From Triangularia verruculosa (Eukaryota > Ascomycota > Sordariomycetes > Sordariales > Podosporaceae): a stretch of DNA of 64,000 nt. The stretch covers positions 248,001 to 312,000 of the forward strand of contig MU863898.1 in assembly GCA_033296885.1 (NCBI GenBank), in the 5' to 3' direction. Below are positions 1 to 11,136 of the stretch, piece after piece. The position numbers and the translations under genes were made by a program. Each line of letters opens with the position of its first letter. The first letter of the stretch is position 1. The notes under the pieces are model-generated. The model did no database searches and was not told the origin of the DNA. It saw only the letters and a program-made list of their open reading frames with translations.

Positions 1-1
1 C

Positions 2-994
2 GTCACTATCCACGGAATCTTCTGCGAGCCGGAAGTACCGGTTCCTCCCAAAGAGCGCCAGATTCACTTTCTCGTCCACGACATAACCTATGACAAACTC
101 ATGTGGCATGGGCTTGGTGTCCTCGAGTACAGTCTGGCAGATGCAATGGCGTCGGGACTCAAGGGCTCCTACACCCTAGCCATTGACCTTTGGGGCCATG
201 GAGACAGTCATGGCGCGACATACCCGGACCCGTGGCAAGTCCTCCAGCCGCCATTTCACGTCGAGGTCTTGCATGAAGTCGTCAAGAAATTACGCCAAAA
301 CGAACGGGGCCTTTGGAAGGCGTTCAAGAATGTCACGTATGTTGGACACGGCTTTGGTGCCCAGCTCGGCGCTCTTCTTCTGAAAGGCTATCCCAAAGAT
401 GCCGATGTCTTTGTCGGGTCCGGGCTCCCTACCGCAAGTAATGAGATCAAGCCTTTCCCAAAAGAGTGGAATCTTGTGCCGGCAGCTGCAACAGTTCCAA
501 AATATGCCCGTCAGCCGTTGGGCTACTTTGCCGGCGACGTCGACGACAACGCTAACACCGCACGACAAAACACTCTGTACGGGGGCTATTTCGAGGAAGG
601 GCTGGCTTTCCTGGACTATATCTTTCAGGACACCATTGCTGCCGGCGAGGCCTGCTGGGGAGGATCCTATCTTGCCCTCGAAACAGTCCCAAGAGAATCG
701 GACTTCGCGGGCCAGGCATGCATTCTGGCTGGAGAATATGACAGAGTTGCGTGCGCTGATTCGATCCTTTCGGTGGAGGCCCCGGAGTGCAAGGAGAGAC
801 TGCGATCTGTATGCAAATATGCATTCCCAAACACCAGGTCATGCGAAATCAATGTTTTGGGGAGTACGGGACATGCCTGGATGTTGCACAGAATGGGTCC
901 TCAGGCGGTAAGGACAATTCGCAGGTGGTCAGAACGGGGAGATTCGTGGGGGAATCTGTGCACAACCCTCACCCCAAGAAGAGTGAAGTATTGA
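2..994 (+). CDS. Alpha/beta hydrolase fold protein, 5' end missing, nucleophile Ser replaced by Gly
   Basis: The frame is open from the window edge and ends at TGA 992-994, so the N-terminus lies outside. The visible 330 residues have an alpha/beta hydrolase layout. There is an oxyanion-side segment (FLVHDITYDKLMWHG), a strand and loop AIDLWGHGDS, and the nucleophile elbow YVGHGFGAQLGALL. An acidic position follows in ILAGEYDRVA and a terminal histidine in GSTGHAW. Fungal relatives normally read GHSxG at the elbow. Here the middle residue is Gly (GGC at 350-352), one base away from AGC Ser. Acidic and His positions remain recognisable. It may be a non-catalytic member or simply a divergent one. 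No introns are visible in the sequenced part. Substrate unknown. Confidence 0.75.
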   Translation, partial: VTIHGIFCEPEVPVPPKERQIHFLVHDITYDKLMWHGLGVLEYSLADAMASGLKGSYTLAIDLWGHGDSHGATYPDPWQVLQPPFHVEVLHEVVKKLRQNERGLWKAFKNVTYVGHGFGAQLGALLLKGYPKDADVFVGSGLPTASNEIKPFPKEWNLVPAAATVPKYARQPLGYFAGDVDDNANTARQNTLYGGYFEEGLAFLDYIFQDTIAAGEACWGGSYLALETVPRESDFAGQACILAGEYDRVACADSILSVEAPECKERLRSVCKYAFPNTRSCEINVLGSTGHAWMLHRMGPQAVRTIRRWSERGDSWGNLCTTLTPRRVKY

Positions 995-1742
995 AGGTGG
1001 CTGGGTGGGGATGGATAAAGTGGTGGTTCAAACAGTTGATAGTCTAGAGTAGACATAAACAATAATCCTAGTTTCTTGCCAACACATGCCCTGTTTTCGA
1101 TGTTGGTGCGGTGATGTTGATCATGATGCCTCCGTGCTACATCCGGCCTCTAGCAACGGTACCGGCACGCATGGCATGTGTGCACGGGGCGGTGGGATTT
1201 AAGGCGCTCTAAATCCGAAGAGCGAGACGTGACGGTGGAATGGCGTCAATGGAGCTAATAAGCTAGAGCAACTTACACGGCCGGCTCGTGTGCAGCGACA
1301 TGTTTGACATGCTTGTTTGCACCGGCTTCGTTGCACCTGGACCTCACCCGTGAAAGGCAAAGGCATATTGATGGACACGGTGTGGTGTTTACTCCGATTG
1401 CCTGGTGGTCCTCGATATGGGCACCCAAGCCCTAATCAAGTACCGCTGCGACCCGGCCGGATGACGATATGCGGGCACTGCAACGGCTAGTTGACGATGT
1501 CATTGTATCCGCCCTCGCGCCGCTCTTCCATGCAGTAGTGACGCGCCAAGCTCCGCCGTTTTCGGAACCGTTCAGACCACAACAGCTGCAGCAACAGCGT
1601 GCTGGTCAGCGTGTTGGTGAATAAAAAGCACCCGGGGAAACAAAAAGACTGGGAAAATCCATTTTTTGAAAAAGAAAAGAAAAGAGCGCTTCGAGATGTT
1701 CTCTGCCCGTTTTACGTGCCACGACGACGCGAGATTGAGACA
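995..1742. other. Intergenic region, no gene seen
   Basis: About 750 bp between the hydrolase stop and the MFS start. It should hold the hydrolase 3' UTR and the MFS promoter. An in-frame ATG at 1599 could extend the MFS protein by 48 residues, but that stretch is Lys-rich and unlike a conserved N-terminus. Confidence 0.5.
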
Positions 1743-3538
1743 ATGATGTCTCGGGATGAGATGTCACCACCGCCAGTACCGTTAGCATCAGCATCAACTT
1801 CATCGACACCGCGGCCACCGCCACCACCACCGCCACCACCACCGCCACAACAACAAAAAATAAAGGGGGAAAAGATTGGAAGTGATGGGAGTAACACCAC
1901 GAGCGACGACGATGGGGAGCTGGGATTGGAACAGGTTGCTCTTGGCGTTGGAGGGACGGTAAAGGCTGGATCGCGGAAGAAGTGGAAGGGACTACTTGAG
2001 TGGCAGCCGCCTTGCACGAGATACGACGAGAGGAACCCGCCGAGGTTTACAATTTGGATCAACTTGCTGTTTGGGTTTGTGAGTTTTCTGTGATTGTTCA
2101 TGCTATTGTCATGATGATGATGGACCCTAACCCTCAACCCTGTTGTTGTTGTTGTTATACACCCTGAACCCCTATTTTTCCTGTGGTCCGAGTCAAGATG
2201 CTGCTGGCTGACAATTCTTCTCAGGCGGCGTGCTTCACGGTTTCGAACCTCTACTACAATCAGGCGATTTTGAACCGGATTGCGGATTCATTCGGTGTGT
2301 CGTTTGAGAGGGCGTCCGTGGTGGCAACGCTCATGCAGGCTGGGTATGCCAGTGGGCTGTTGCTGATCTGCCCGCTCGGGGATGTCTTTCCCCGACGGCC
2401 GTTCATCCTCTGTCTGGTGCTGCTGACGGCAGTGCTGTGGATCATTCTGTGTCTGACAACCAACTTTACGGTGTTTATTGTTGTGAGCTACATCTGCGGT
2501 GCGACGACTGTTACCCCTCAGTTGATGCTACCTCTCGTCGGGGACCTGGCTCCCAAAGAGAGAAGGGCGAGTTGTTTGGCGGTGATTGTTTCGGGATTGG
2601 GGCTGGGGGTGCTGTTAGCACGGATACTTGGAGGCGTGATGGCGAACTATACCGAGTGGAGGGGGATTTATTGGTTTGGGCTGGGGGTTCAGTTTGTCGT
2701 GTGGGCCGGGCTTTATCTCTGGATGCCGGATTATCCTTCCAAGAACCCGACTGCGCTGAAAGGGGTTACCGGGTATGGAAAGTTGCTCTGGGGGATCGTG
2801 GTATTGATGGTTACGGAACCGCTGCTGTGTCAGGCGAGCATTGTGGCCTTTTGCCTCAGCGCGGTGTTTACGAGTTACTGGACGACGTTGAGTTTCTTGT
2901 TGAGCATGCCGCCGTATGAGTACAGCTCCATGGTAATTGGGCTGTTTGGGTTGATTGGGGTGGTGGTTATCTTGCTGGCGCCGGTGTATTCGAGGATGGT
3001 GATTGATAAGGTGCAGCCGTTGTTCTCGGCCATTCTCGGGTTGAGCCTGGAGCTTGCTGGTGTTGTGGTGGGAACTTTTACGGGAGGATTTACGGTGGCG
3101 GGGCCGGTGATCCAGGCGATTACTATTGATCTGGGAAGTCAGTTCACGCAGATTGGAAATAGGGCGGCGATTTATGGGCTCAGACCGGATGCCCAAAACC
3201 GTGTGAACACGGCTTACATGGTTGCCTCGTTTTCGGGGCAGCTAACGGGGACGGCGGTGGGTAATCGGCTTTTTGCGCAGGGTGGTTGGACTTGGAGTGG
3301 AAGTTGCAGCAGTAAGTTTCCATTCTTTTCGCTTTATGGTGACGGGGATATCTAATTCTTGGAAACAGTTGGGCTATTGGTGTTTGCTATATTGGTTTGC
3401 CTAGCACGGGGCCCGAGAGAGACGGGATGGATTGGTTGGTCAGGAGGGTGGACGATTCGAAGGGATGATCTGCCTAGAAAGAAGACAACAGACGAAGAGC
3501 CAGTTGTAGAGAAAGAAGCTTTGGACAGCACGGATTGA
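1743..3538 (+). CDS. MFS transporter
   Basis: Three exons, 1743-2078, 2225-3311 and 3369-3538, joined by GT-AG introns of 146 and 57 bp, encode about 530 residues. The N-terminal 110 residues are cytosolic and low complexity, with a run of 11 prolines. The first membrane helix spans the first intron and continues into FTVSNLYYNQAIL, a signature of this MFS branch. Roughly 11-12 hydrophobic segments follow. The TM2-TM3 loop GDVFPRRPFI is the MFS signature-A equivalent and LAPKERRAS is the repeat loop after TM4. The second intron splits the codon after SGSCS, and exon 3 supplies a last helix (GLLVFAILVCLA) and a charged tail. Acts as a membrane carrier, substrate unknown. Start chosen at the MMSRDEM methionine. 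Confidence 0.85.
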
Positions 3539-3651
3539 AATAGATGATAAAGGTCATGACAATAGAGGTTTAATGGGCAGGCAACATTGACAAACTTCAC
3601 TCTTTGCATCATTCCCATCGGTCAAAGTTGTTTGACGGCTTTTACGAAACC

Positions 3652-4969
3652 CTAGACGCGAATAGGAGGGTTTGCCTCCCGAACTAGCGTCTCAAAATAT
3701 TCTTGAAACCACTCCCCTCTCTCAGGGGACGGTGTGTGAGCATCAGGGCCTCCACAGTACTTTCGGTAGACTTCGATTGGAGAATCACTGCTTCCATCCG
3801 AGTATCCCGGGCCTTTGGCCCAGATGTATGCATCCAACTGCTCCCCCGACTGTGGATTCGGACCCGGAAACCTGCCCAGTCCTGCACCATTCACATTGCA
3901 CCAGTGATCCCATTCCGCTCTCAAACCATAAATCCCGTTGCGACTGGTATCCATGATGCCGTTATTGGGCATACCGAGCTGCTGAAGCCGAGTCCTCAAT
4001 AGCCGGAGGTAGCTCTGCTCGTTCTGGGCGTAATTACGAGGAGTCTCGCGCGTCGTGGTAAATTCGCCAGGGCTTAGATTCCAGGAATTGTAGTTGTAGA
4101 TGTTGATAGCTAATCCCCTGAACTGAGGCGGGCTGCCTGCCGCTTTGTAGGCCGCAGAGATATTCGAGGCAGCATGAGGCAAAATCTCGGCCCAGCCTAG
4201 AAGTCCGCCGTGGCCAGCATCGAGATACAAGATGGCATTGGGGAGGTTACCGAGGGACTTCAAAGCGTATGGGATGCTTGCATGGTAGACTGCTTCTGCC
4301 ATGGACAGGTTCTTTCCACTCTGTTTGATGAAACCGGAGAGGGTGAATGGTTCGATGATGAGGGCGAATGCTGTGGTAGGGTGGGCAGAGATGATGGATG
4401 CGAGAGCTGTTGCAGAATTACATCAGCAAGGCGGCTGGCATGGATAAGGTAACGCAAAAGAACGACATACGATCGACATAATTCCGCTTGTGCTCTTCAG
4501 GCGTAGGGGGCATTTTGTATCCAGACCAGTCGTTGTAGGAGCCTTGCTCTGGCAAGCCCATACCCTGAAGGCCAACTCCGACGATGTGGTCGCATGGAAT
4601 TGGCCTGGTGAGAATTTGTTGAAGTTTCGAAAAGGCTTGAGGATCATCGCTATTGGAGGTCAGATACTGTTTCATGCGAGTATAATGACAAGGCTTCTAA
4701 AGTCCCTACATGGTGAGAAAAGTGCCCACATCAGCTACCTTCAAGGCTCTCTGCCTCAGACTTTCGTCCTGAATTCGATCTGCCGCCAGAGAGACCAATT
4801 GTGCGTAATCAGGGTCTGATTGGTGGAGGGTGAAACGTGTCCAAACGTTTGTGCTGGCATTTAACATCACGTTCTGACAGTCATCGAACAAGATTCCTGA
4901 AGATGATGCTGCTCTGATGGTATCAACAGCAGTGGCCACGAAAAATATGGGAAGCAGTGACAGCTTCAT
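3652..4969 (-). CDS. Secreted GH6-family-like protein lacking both catalytic aspartates
   Basis: Minus-strand exons 4710-4969, 4471-4649 and 3652-4406, with introns of 60 and 64 bp, give about 397 residues. The first intron has CTGAC 14 nt before its acceptor. A signal peptide (MKLSLLPIFFVATAVDTIRA) is followed by a GH6 fold recognisable from YLDAGHGGLLGW, DHWCNVNGAGLGRF, the SDGSSDSP loop and WFQEYFETLVREANP. There is no CBM1. Two GH6 active-site positions differ. The YDLPDRD-type loop reads IVGVGLQGMG, so the D175 equivalent (T. reesei Cel6A numbering) is Gly113. The IEPD acid reads IIEPFTLSG, so the D221 equivalent is Phe167. The D401 equivalent is kept. The frame is intact, so this looks like a maintained non-hydrolytic GH6 relative rather than a pseudogene (inference). 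Confidence 0.85.
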
Positions 4970-5511
4970 CTTTAACGTATGACGCTCGACAGGTGAATTG
5001 TTCTGACACACAAGGCAGATTGGAGCATATAGAAAGGTGTGTATGTAGCACGTAAAGTTGAACTTATAATATCGCAACCATCAGAGACGCGCTCACATGA
5101 TCTCTGCAGAGGTTGATGGATTCTGCCTGTTTGCCAATGTCGCCGGTAAAATTGAACGTTAAGCACCTCGTATGTAACAGCAATATCGACGGAGGATGCG
5201 ACATGACCAATAACCTCAAACCACCACAAGCCGGTTTCGTGGTTTCGAAGTGGGGAGATGCAATCAAGAATTTATAGAACAGCAATTCCATTAGAAGACA
5301 AGGGTCAAGATCCCAAGTCTGAAGCCACCACTGTGGCCTATAAAAATGCCCTCCTCGCCTTGCCCAAAGTGTTCTAAACAGTTCGAAGGGGATCCAAATA
5401 CTCGAACCTTCAGGGCATTAGATCTATCACTACCAGCCTAGCTTCCATGAAATGATCTGTAAAATTCTAATCGTTGCAGTGACCGTGCACAGGATAATCT
5501 CTACCCTATGC
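4970..5511. other. Intergenic region, no gene seen
   Basis: About 540 bp between the GH6-like start codon and the 3' end of the first kinase gene. It should contain the GH6-like promoter. I see no convincing coding exon or repeat. Confidence 0.4.
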
Positions 5512-7312
5512 TTACCTGTCCTTCCATCTGGTCCAAATCGTTCCAAGTTCGATCACCAACCTCTCAGAGTCTATTCTAGTCCTGTAGTTCGGATCCAGCA
5601 TGTCCCTCTCAACTAATTTGAGCAAATCGTCAATAACCTGATGACAATGCGGTTGTTGTTTCAGTTTCTTTATCCATTCTACAACACCCTTTTTGAGTCG
5701 GGGGACCTCTCCGTTTCTAGCACCACTCTCAAAAAAAGTGTCCATGCGATACCCCGACCGATCAACCTCTGTCCTGGCAGCCTCAAAGGTAGAAAGTCCT
5801 GCATGACCCATCAAAAGCCACGTGATGTATTCAAGATAAACACAACCAAGGCTGAAGATATCGGCTTTGAGTGTGATTGCGGCGGGATCTCTCATTTCAA
5901 GCTCTGGGGCTTCGTATGTCGTTGCCACGCGCCTTTCACGGGGGTCTGGCTGCATGCGCATTCCAAAATCCGACATAATGAGTCGATCCCGAGCACCAGG
6001 GCCGCGGCCTGGCACGAATAGAACATTGGATGGCTTGATGTCCCCCAGACTGCTGCACATGTGGGATCTGGTTGGGCTTCGTTGGAGTCGCAGGATCAGG
6101 CTCCTCTCGATGTGAACACAGTTATTGGCCTTTGCAAGACCGTGGAACTGCTCAATCATCCAGCCGCAGTTTGACAAGTTCCTCGGATCGTGACGCTGAG
6201 TTCTCCAAAAAGTCTTGAGGTCCCCGTCCGCCCATTCGAACAACATGTAATAAGTGGGATCTGACCGCGGGTGACCGAAGTGATAGACTTCGAATGTCGC
6301 GAGAATTTGCAGCAAATGGGCTTTGGTGCGGGTATCTGCAATTTCTGGTCGTCTTCGAGCACGGCTCTCTGCGAAGAGATGAGCGCGAACCTCCAAATCG
6401 AATTCGTTCGCATGGGTCTCAGCCGGGTTGCTATCCTCATTATCGTCTTCCCGTTTCAGCATTTTCAAGGCAAATGTATTAATTGGTTTCTGGTGAGGGA
6501 CGTATTAGTTTCATGGTCATAGCTAAAAGGTAGATGGGACTCGCCTCAGGATTGAAGTTTCGATCTCTAGGAGAGACCTCAACCTTGTATACCCGCCCAT
6601 AACTGCCTTCTGCATACCTCTCACTCAGAGCATGCGCTGGCAAAGGACCGCCACCATGCATGACGTAGTGATAATGTGGTCCGTTCTCTTTCCAATGAAT
6701 ATAGGGTGTTGTGAGGCCTCGACAGTACTGTGTGAAGATTTCTCGTTTTGATAGACGAGTGAGAATCGAGTCGATAGTTGGATGTCTATGGCCACCTTTT
6801 CTGCAAGTCAGATTCCATCCAGCCTGACTGATAACAAAAAGCGGAAGGCAGCCGTCGTCCATTCCTTCCTTGATCAATGCCTTGATTCCTTCGACTGCTC
6901 CACCATTGACTGCAATTAGAGCCAGCAAAAGCTTTCGGCATGGTAGACGACGACCGTCTTTTGTTCCATAGTAAATATCTTGGGCTACAAGCATCCGATC
7001 GTTGGGGCTATAAGCGCGATAACAGTTGAGATGGCCCACCACCTGGAGAACCCTCTCGGGGGACATTATCTGATCGATCGTTGCCTTGGGAACGAATTTT
7101 GCCCGGCGGTCTGGGAGAAAAGTAAGTTCCGAGTGGTCCAGTTCACATGCGATATCATCGAGGATCTCAGGATTGGGATTAGACAACCTGATTTGTCTTC
7201 GATCTTGATGGTCCTGACGCCAGACATGACGGTAGGCGCCTGCGCTTCCGTCCTCAACCCTCTGTACATGTCGAGCATCGTTCACCAAATAAGAACCGAG
7301 TACAGGGGGCAT
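5512..7312 (-). CDS. Protein kinase with unknown N-terminal domain (paralog 1)
   Basis: Two exons, 6545-7312 and 5512-6489, encode about 581 residues. Residues 1-230 form an unknown domain starting MPPVLGSYLVNDARHVQRVE and containing QDIYYGTKDGRRLPCRKLL and PYIHWKENGPHYHYVMHGGG. The kinase domain follows: Gly-rich loop AEGSYGRVYKV (about 234-244), VAIK-type Lys in FALKMLK (K265), catalytic loop LGDIKPSN (Asp and Asn kept, Arg before Asp replaced by Gly), SDFGM, YEAPELE, and DIFSLGCVYLEYI. The essential catalytic residues are present. The single intron is GC-AG (GCGAGT donor at 6544, acceptor end at 6490). The paralog at 11137-13457 has a normal GT-AG intron at the same place. Intracellular by sequence; substrate unknown. 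Confidence 0.85.
6490..6544 (-). other. GC-AG intron in kinase paralog 1
   Basis: The 55-bp intron begins GCGAGT and ends CCAG on the minus strand, with a CTAATAC-like branch point. The paralogous kinase has GTGAGT at the same codon boundary (after ..PE), which fixes the splice position and shows that only the second donor base differs. Confidence 0.75.
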
Positions 7313-7826
7313 CGTGGGCAGTTGGAGGATATGTGGCTAAGTCTGAGAGACAGGAGTACTGAAATGAAGTGAATTTTTGATATTGATAGCAACAAGGGTA
7401 GCCACTTTGAGTCTATTTATCTTCGTATATCCCTGACTTCTTGCTAATGTTTTGCATTTGATCAGGAGGTCATCGGAATGGTGATCTGCACATACGCGCC
7501 GGACTAAAACGCCAAGCTTGTGCTTTTTCTGGCCGCATCACTTATCACTCTGCCACTCTGGCGCTCTGCACGGCGCCAAGGTGACTGCCGCTGTTCACAA
7601 ACCACCAACTACTGAAGGGTTGGCCCCCAAAGAAGGCCAGCCCTCACTTTGCCTTCCCAGAAACAAACAACATTTGTTTCACAACTGGCTTCTGGCCAAA
7701 CCAGTATGCGACCCTGGTAACAGAACTAGGGCCAACACAGAAAGGGCAACTTGCCTCTGGACCCCCGACGAACAAAGCATCCAACCGGTACTTTACTCTG
7801 AGCCAGGTGCTTTGAGTTCGTTGGCA
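7313..7826. other. Intergenic region, no gene seen
   Basis: About 510 bp between the start of kinase paralog 1 and the 3' end of the CorA-like gene. I found no supported exon. Confidence 0.4.
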
Positions 7827-9814
7827 TCAAACCATATCCCCTGGTAATGGAATCTCCCAACTCTTCACCCGCTCCTTCTCCCTCTTCTTCTCTCTATCAG
7901 TAAAAAGATACCATAAACACACCACTGCTAGTGTCAAAACGATGGCGATGACCGCCAAAACCCAAATATACTTTGACACGACCGGCTCCCCTTCGCCCGG
8001 ACTCCAGTTGAAGAGTGTTGTTGAGAACACAGACTGCATTGGATGTTGGTCAGCCTTGATCCGGTGAATTTGTGGCAGGCTCAGGAGAAAATTGAGATGG
8101 CTTACAGCGACGCAACTAAGTGGCAAAAAAACCATCGTCAATAGCGCAATACTTCTCATCATGGCACTTTCAGACTTCGTCTCGAGAGCGATAGTGGTAT
8201 TGGCTTGGGCTATGCGGACGTTGACAGCGGCATCCTGGCGGGCGGTTTGGTTCCATGCCTTTTCCCAGAAAGGCACGACGTTAGCGTTTTCCTTTGGTAT
8301 ACAAAACCGAAGAAACTTACAGCTTGCATAGCTAGCGATAGGTTCTGCGCCATCTTCTTGCACTCGTCAATCTTGTCCTCATATTCATCCAGTATATCGC
8401 GGATCCGTTGGCGCATTTTGTTGCTTGTTTGGATCAGATATCTGTTGTCCTGTTCAAGCAGAACATCAAACGGAGTCTGATTTGTCCCTTCTGCTGGCTC
8501 CTGCTTTTCCAGAGTTTGGTCGCTTCCTTCACTCTCGCTCTTTTTGCGGGCTTCTTCTTCGGCCTGTCTGCGCGTGTGTTCTCGCTGAGCAAATAGAATC
8601 CCGTAAGAATCGGACAACCAATACTCCTCCAGTTGATCAAGCTCCGCCAGTACCTTGAGCAGCTGTCGCTTCATGCTCCGGATGTAATCCACCAATGTCC
8701 TACTTTTGAGGCAAATCCTAAGATATTCCTGCATTTTGGCATGCTTGATTGAACCTGCGCCAGCGTCACTGCTGCTGTCGTCTTCTGCCTCCAAAAAGTC
8801 GGACGACAAGGTGAACTGGTCGGCCAGCTTCTCAGCCAGGTTAACCAATCTTTCACGCTCTAATTCCGCAAAGATCCCTACCATCAGGAGGGGGTGTTTA
8901 TGAGCATGGGAAAAGGCTGACTCTTGAAGGCGGTGCCACGCTGCTTCCATCTGGAATTCATCGCTGCCGTAGATGATGGAAAAGGTGGAGTCGAGAGAAG
9001 GAATGTACGTCGAAGATAGCGCAATGTCTTCGGGAAGAGATGACGTTGTGCGGGAGGTATAGGCTGCATGGCGTCAGTAAAAGGATCATGAAGTCAAGTA
9101 GAGGGTACTGACATATTTCCAAATGACCCAAGTCTTGTCGTTGATGACGAATGGCTGAGAAGTATGCTACGTTGCGAAGTATTGTTCGCGTGATATTTCG
9201 ATGGACATGAAACTTATCGGTTACATGTTTCCAGATGTCTTGAGCAAAAGGGAGGTCGGTGATGAGGGATGACTGTCCAGGGAAGACTTCAGGGGCTCTT
9301 GGGCATATGCTTTGTAGACGCTTGTGAGTCAAGGGGTCCGGGTTCCGTGGGTTATAAGAGTAGGTACACGAACATTGTATAAGCCCCAGGTACTTTTTGC
9401 TTGATCAAATTCCAAAGCTCCTGTGCACATATGTCAGTAAAAAGTGTGTTAATATCACAGACTGAAATGGCTGAATGTAATCATACAGAGTTGTGCTTGA
9501 TTGTCTGCTCCCGTCCCGTATCCCTCGTAAGTTGATCGCGCATTGCGAACTACAATAGGCAGAATAAACGTCAATTTAAGTTGTGGGATAGGATGGGTCA
9601 GAGATAAAAGACGAACTTCATCTGCGTCCGACTTCCATATTGCTAACGCTCTTTGTCTCTGCTCAGGCTCGGGCCCTAGACTGAGGAGGTCGCTGTCGCC
9701 ATCTAGCCCCGTTTCCTTATTGTAGGCGTCTTGTGCCGACACGTGCACGTATGGGTAAGTGAAGACAGTAAAGTCATGGTCGGTAAAATCCGACTCAGGG
9801 TTGATCCAGTCCAT
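7827..9814 (-). CDS. CorA-like two-transmembrane fungal protein
   Basis: Seven exons: 9617-9814, 9487-9549, 9370-9420, 9113-9320, 8321-9063, 8106-8258, 7827-8033. Introns run 67, 66, 49, 49, 49, 62 and 72 bp, and the product is about 540 residues. Frame continuity across the tiny exons gives a sensible line: TDHDFTVFTYPYV near the start, NSELWNLIKQKVPGAYTMF, then a long helical region (ERLVNLAEKLADQF, DILDEYEDKIDECKKMA). The C-terminus holds SAMMRSIALLTMVFLPLS and a second helix before a basic tail. This is the architecture of fungal CorA/ZntB-like proteins, with two C-terminal TM helices after a coiled-coil cytosolic part. The CorA GMN motif is absent: the loop reads FSTTLFNW. Mg transport should therefore not be assumed. 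The open frame extends upstream to 10033 without an ATG. An alternative acceptor for intron 6 is at 8235. Confidence 0.75.
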
Positions 9815-10690
9815 CAAAGTAGCGGGTGCTTGTATGATGGCCGGTTTGCCTCTTTGTTGACTTTGCTTGGAGTCGGAACGGACGGTACGAATGGCAAGGG
9901 GTAAGCGGTGGAGAGGTGAGCAATACGACAGAGTGCAGAGATCCGAGCCCGCTACAAATCTCTCCTGATCGTTTTGATCGTCAGCTCGTCGTCGGGAGTC
10001 GGCACTGCCACTGCATTCTATATTGCCCCACAAATGAGGTTGCCCATGAGAAAGCCCAGCAACCCGCCTGACCTGATGATTGGTTAATTAACCGTGGCAT
10101 GCATGCTGCTCAGCCACCCAGGATCTCAGCACCAGAACAACACCTGAGAGGAGACGGATTACAGGAAATTCCTGGGGATTTCGTTCTACAATGACTGATC
10201 AGTGATACCTTATCTCAGCTTTGGGATTTCGTGATACGCAAATTCTGGATTTGGGAATATATTATTATGGTTAAATATACTTGAATATGGAAAGTCCAGG
10301 CCGTCGGGCATCGCATGCCGCGTGGCGCAAAATATCAGGGTGCGAGCGGGGTCGCTGATCGATGCGCGTCCAACACATGAGCCATGAACCACATTACCAG
10401 GTAACTGCACCCAGTGCGTTAAAAATGGGACAGGACGTGACGTTACCAACGATTCAGAGACAATTTGGATTACTAACGTTCCACGATACGGAAAGCAGCA
10501 GCCTCTGTGGAGCGGTGAAAGAAGAGTGTCACACGTCAACTCAAGCTTTCGGGGGCCTTTTCTCCCTTCTATCTCTCCTTCTGCTCTCCCTTCCGCCTCT
10601 TTCAGTCAGTTCATCAGGCATTCCTCCCGAAGCCCTAGAAAACCAAACCCTTCCGGCTGTGCCAGCCTGAACGGTGGGTGTCCAGACGCC
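9815..10690. other. Region between CorA-like gene and small gene 1
   Basis: About 880 bp. The first 220 bp (to 10033) stay open in the CorA-like frame and could be a further 5' exon. The rest shows no supported gene and should contain two divergent promoters. Confidence 0.35.
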
Positions 10691-11101
10691 ATGGGACGGC
10701 ACCAATCTCATCAGCCTTTGTACGAGCACGTTATGCGACAGAAGTACAACGACCCAAGGAAGCTGAAAACATGGCTTGATGCAACTTATCCGTTGGGAAA
10801 CTACGCCGTCAAGGTAAATTTGAACAATGGTGCCTGACTGGGAACACATCAACCCTAACCCTGCCCCATTTGTGGGGATTTTCTCTGTTGACAACCCCTT
10901 TTTCGACCCCTGAGATCTAATACACGTATAACAGGTGAAAGATAACCGGTGGATCCTCAGCCTACCCGAGCCACTGAGTGATGTTAGTATTCATACAAAT
11001 CTGATGATAGAGGATTGTGGAAACTAACCTTGATTGACATAAAGGCGATGCTTGAACATATCGAAAGCCAGATTCGGACACATTACAACTACCGGAGTTG
11101 A
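10691..11101 (+). CDS. Small spliced gene of unknown family (paralog A, 75 aa)
   Basis: Three exons, 10691-10813, 10935-10982 and 11045-11101, with GT-AG introns of 121 and 62 bp, all phase 0, encode 75 residues. Each exon ends and resumes in frame and the last stops at TGA. The product starts MGRHQSHQPLYEHVMRQKYN, with core RKLKTWLDATYPLGNYAVK, then DNRWILSLPEPLSD and HIESQIRTHYNYRS. No signal peptide or TM. I do not recognise the family. Support for a real gene comes from the clean exon structure and from a second gene at 15304-15585 with the same core and an intron at the same place (after ..YAVK / ..WAVQ). It converges on kinase paralog 2 with only 35 bp between their stops. Confidence 0.65.
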
Positions 11102-11136
11102 GGGGAAATTTCTCCAACACACAATCGACCTTCCAT

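Noticed and set aside
9815..10033. N-terminal extension of the CorA-like protein
   Set aside because: The open stretch begins with TTG and has no ATG before 9814, so it was left out of the model although an upstream exon is possible.
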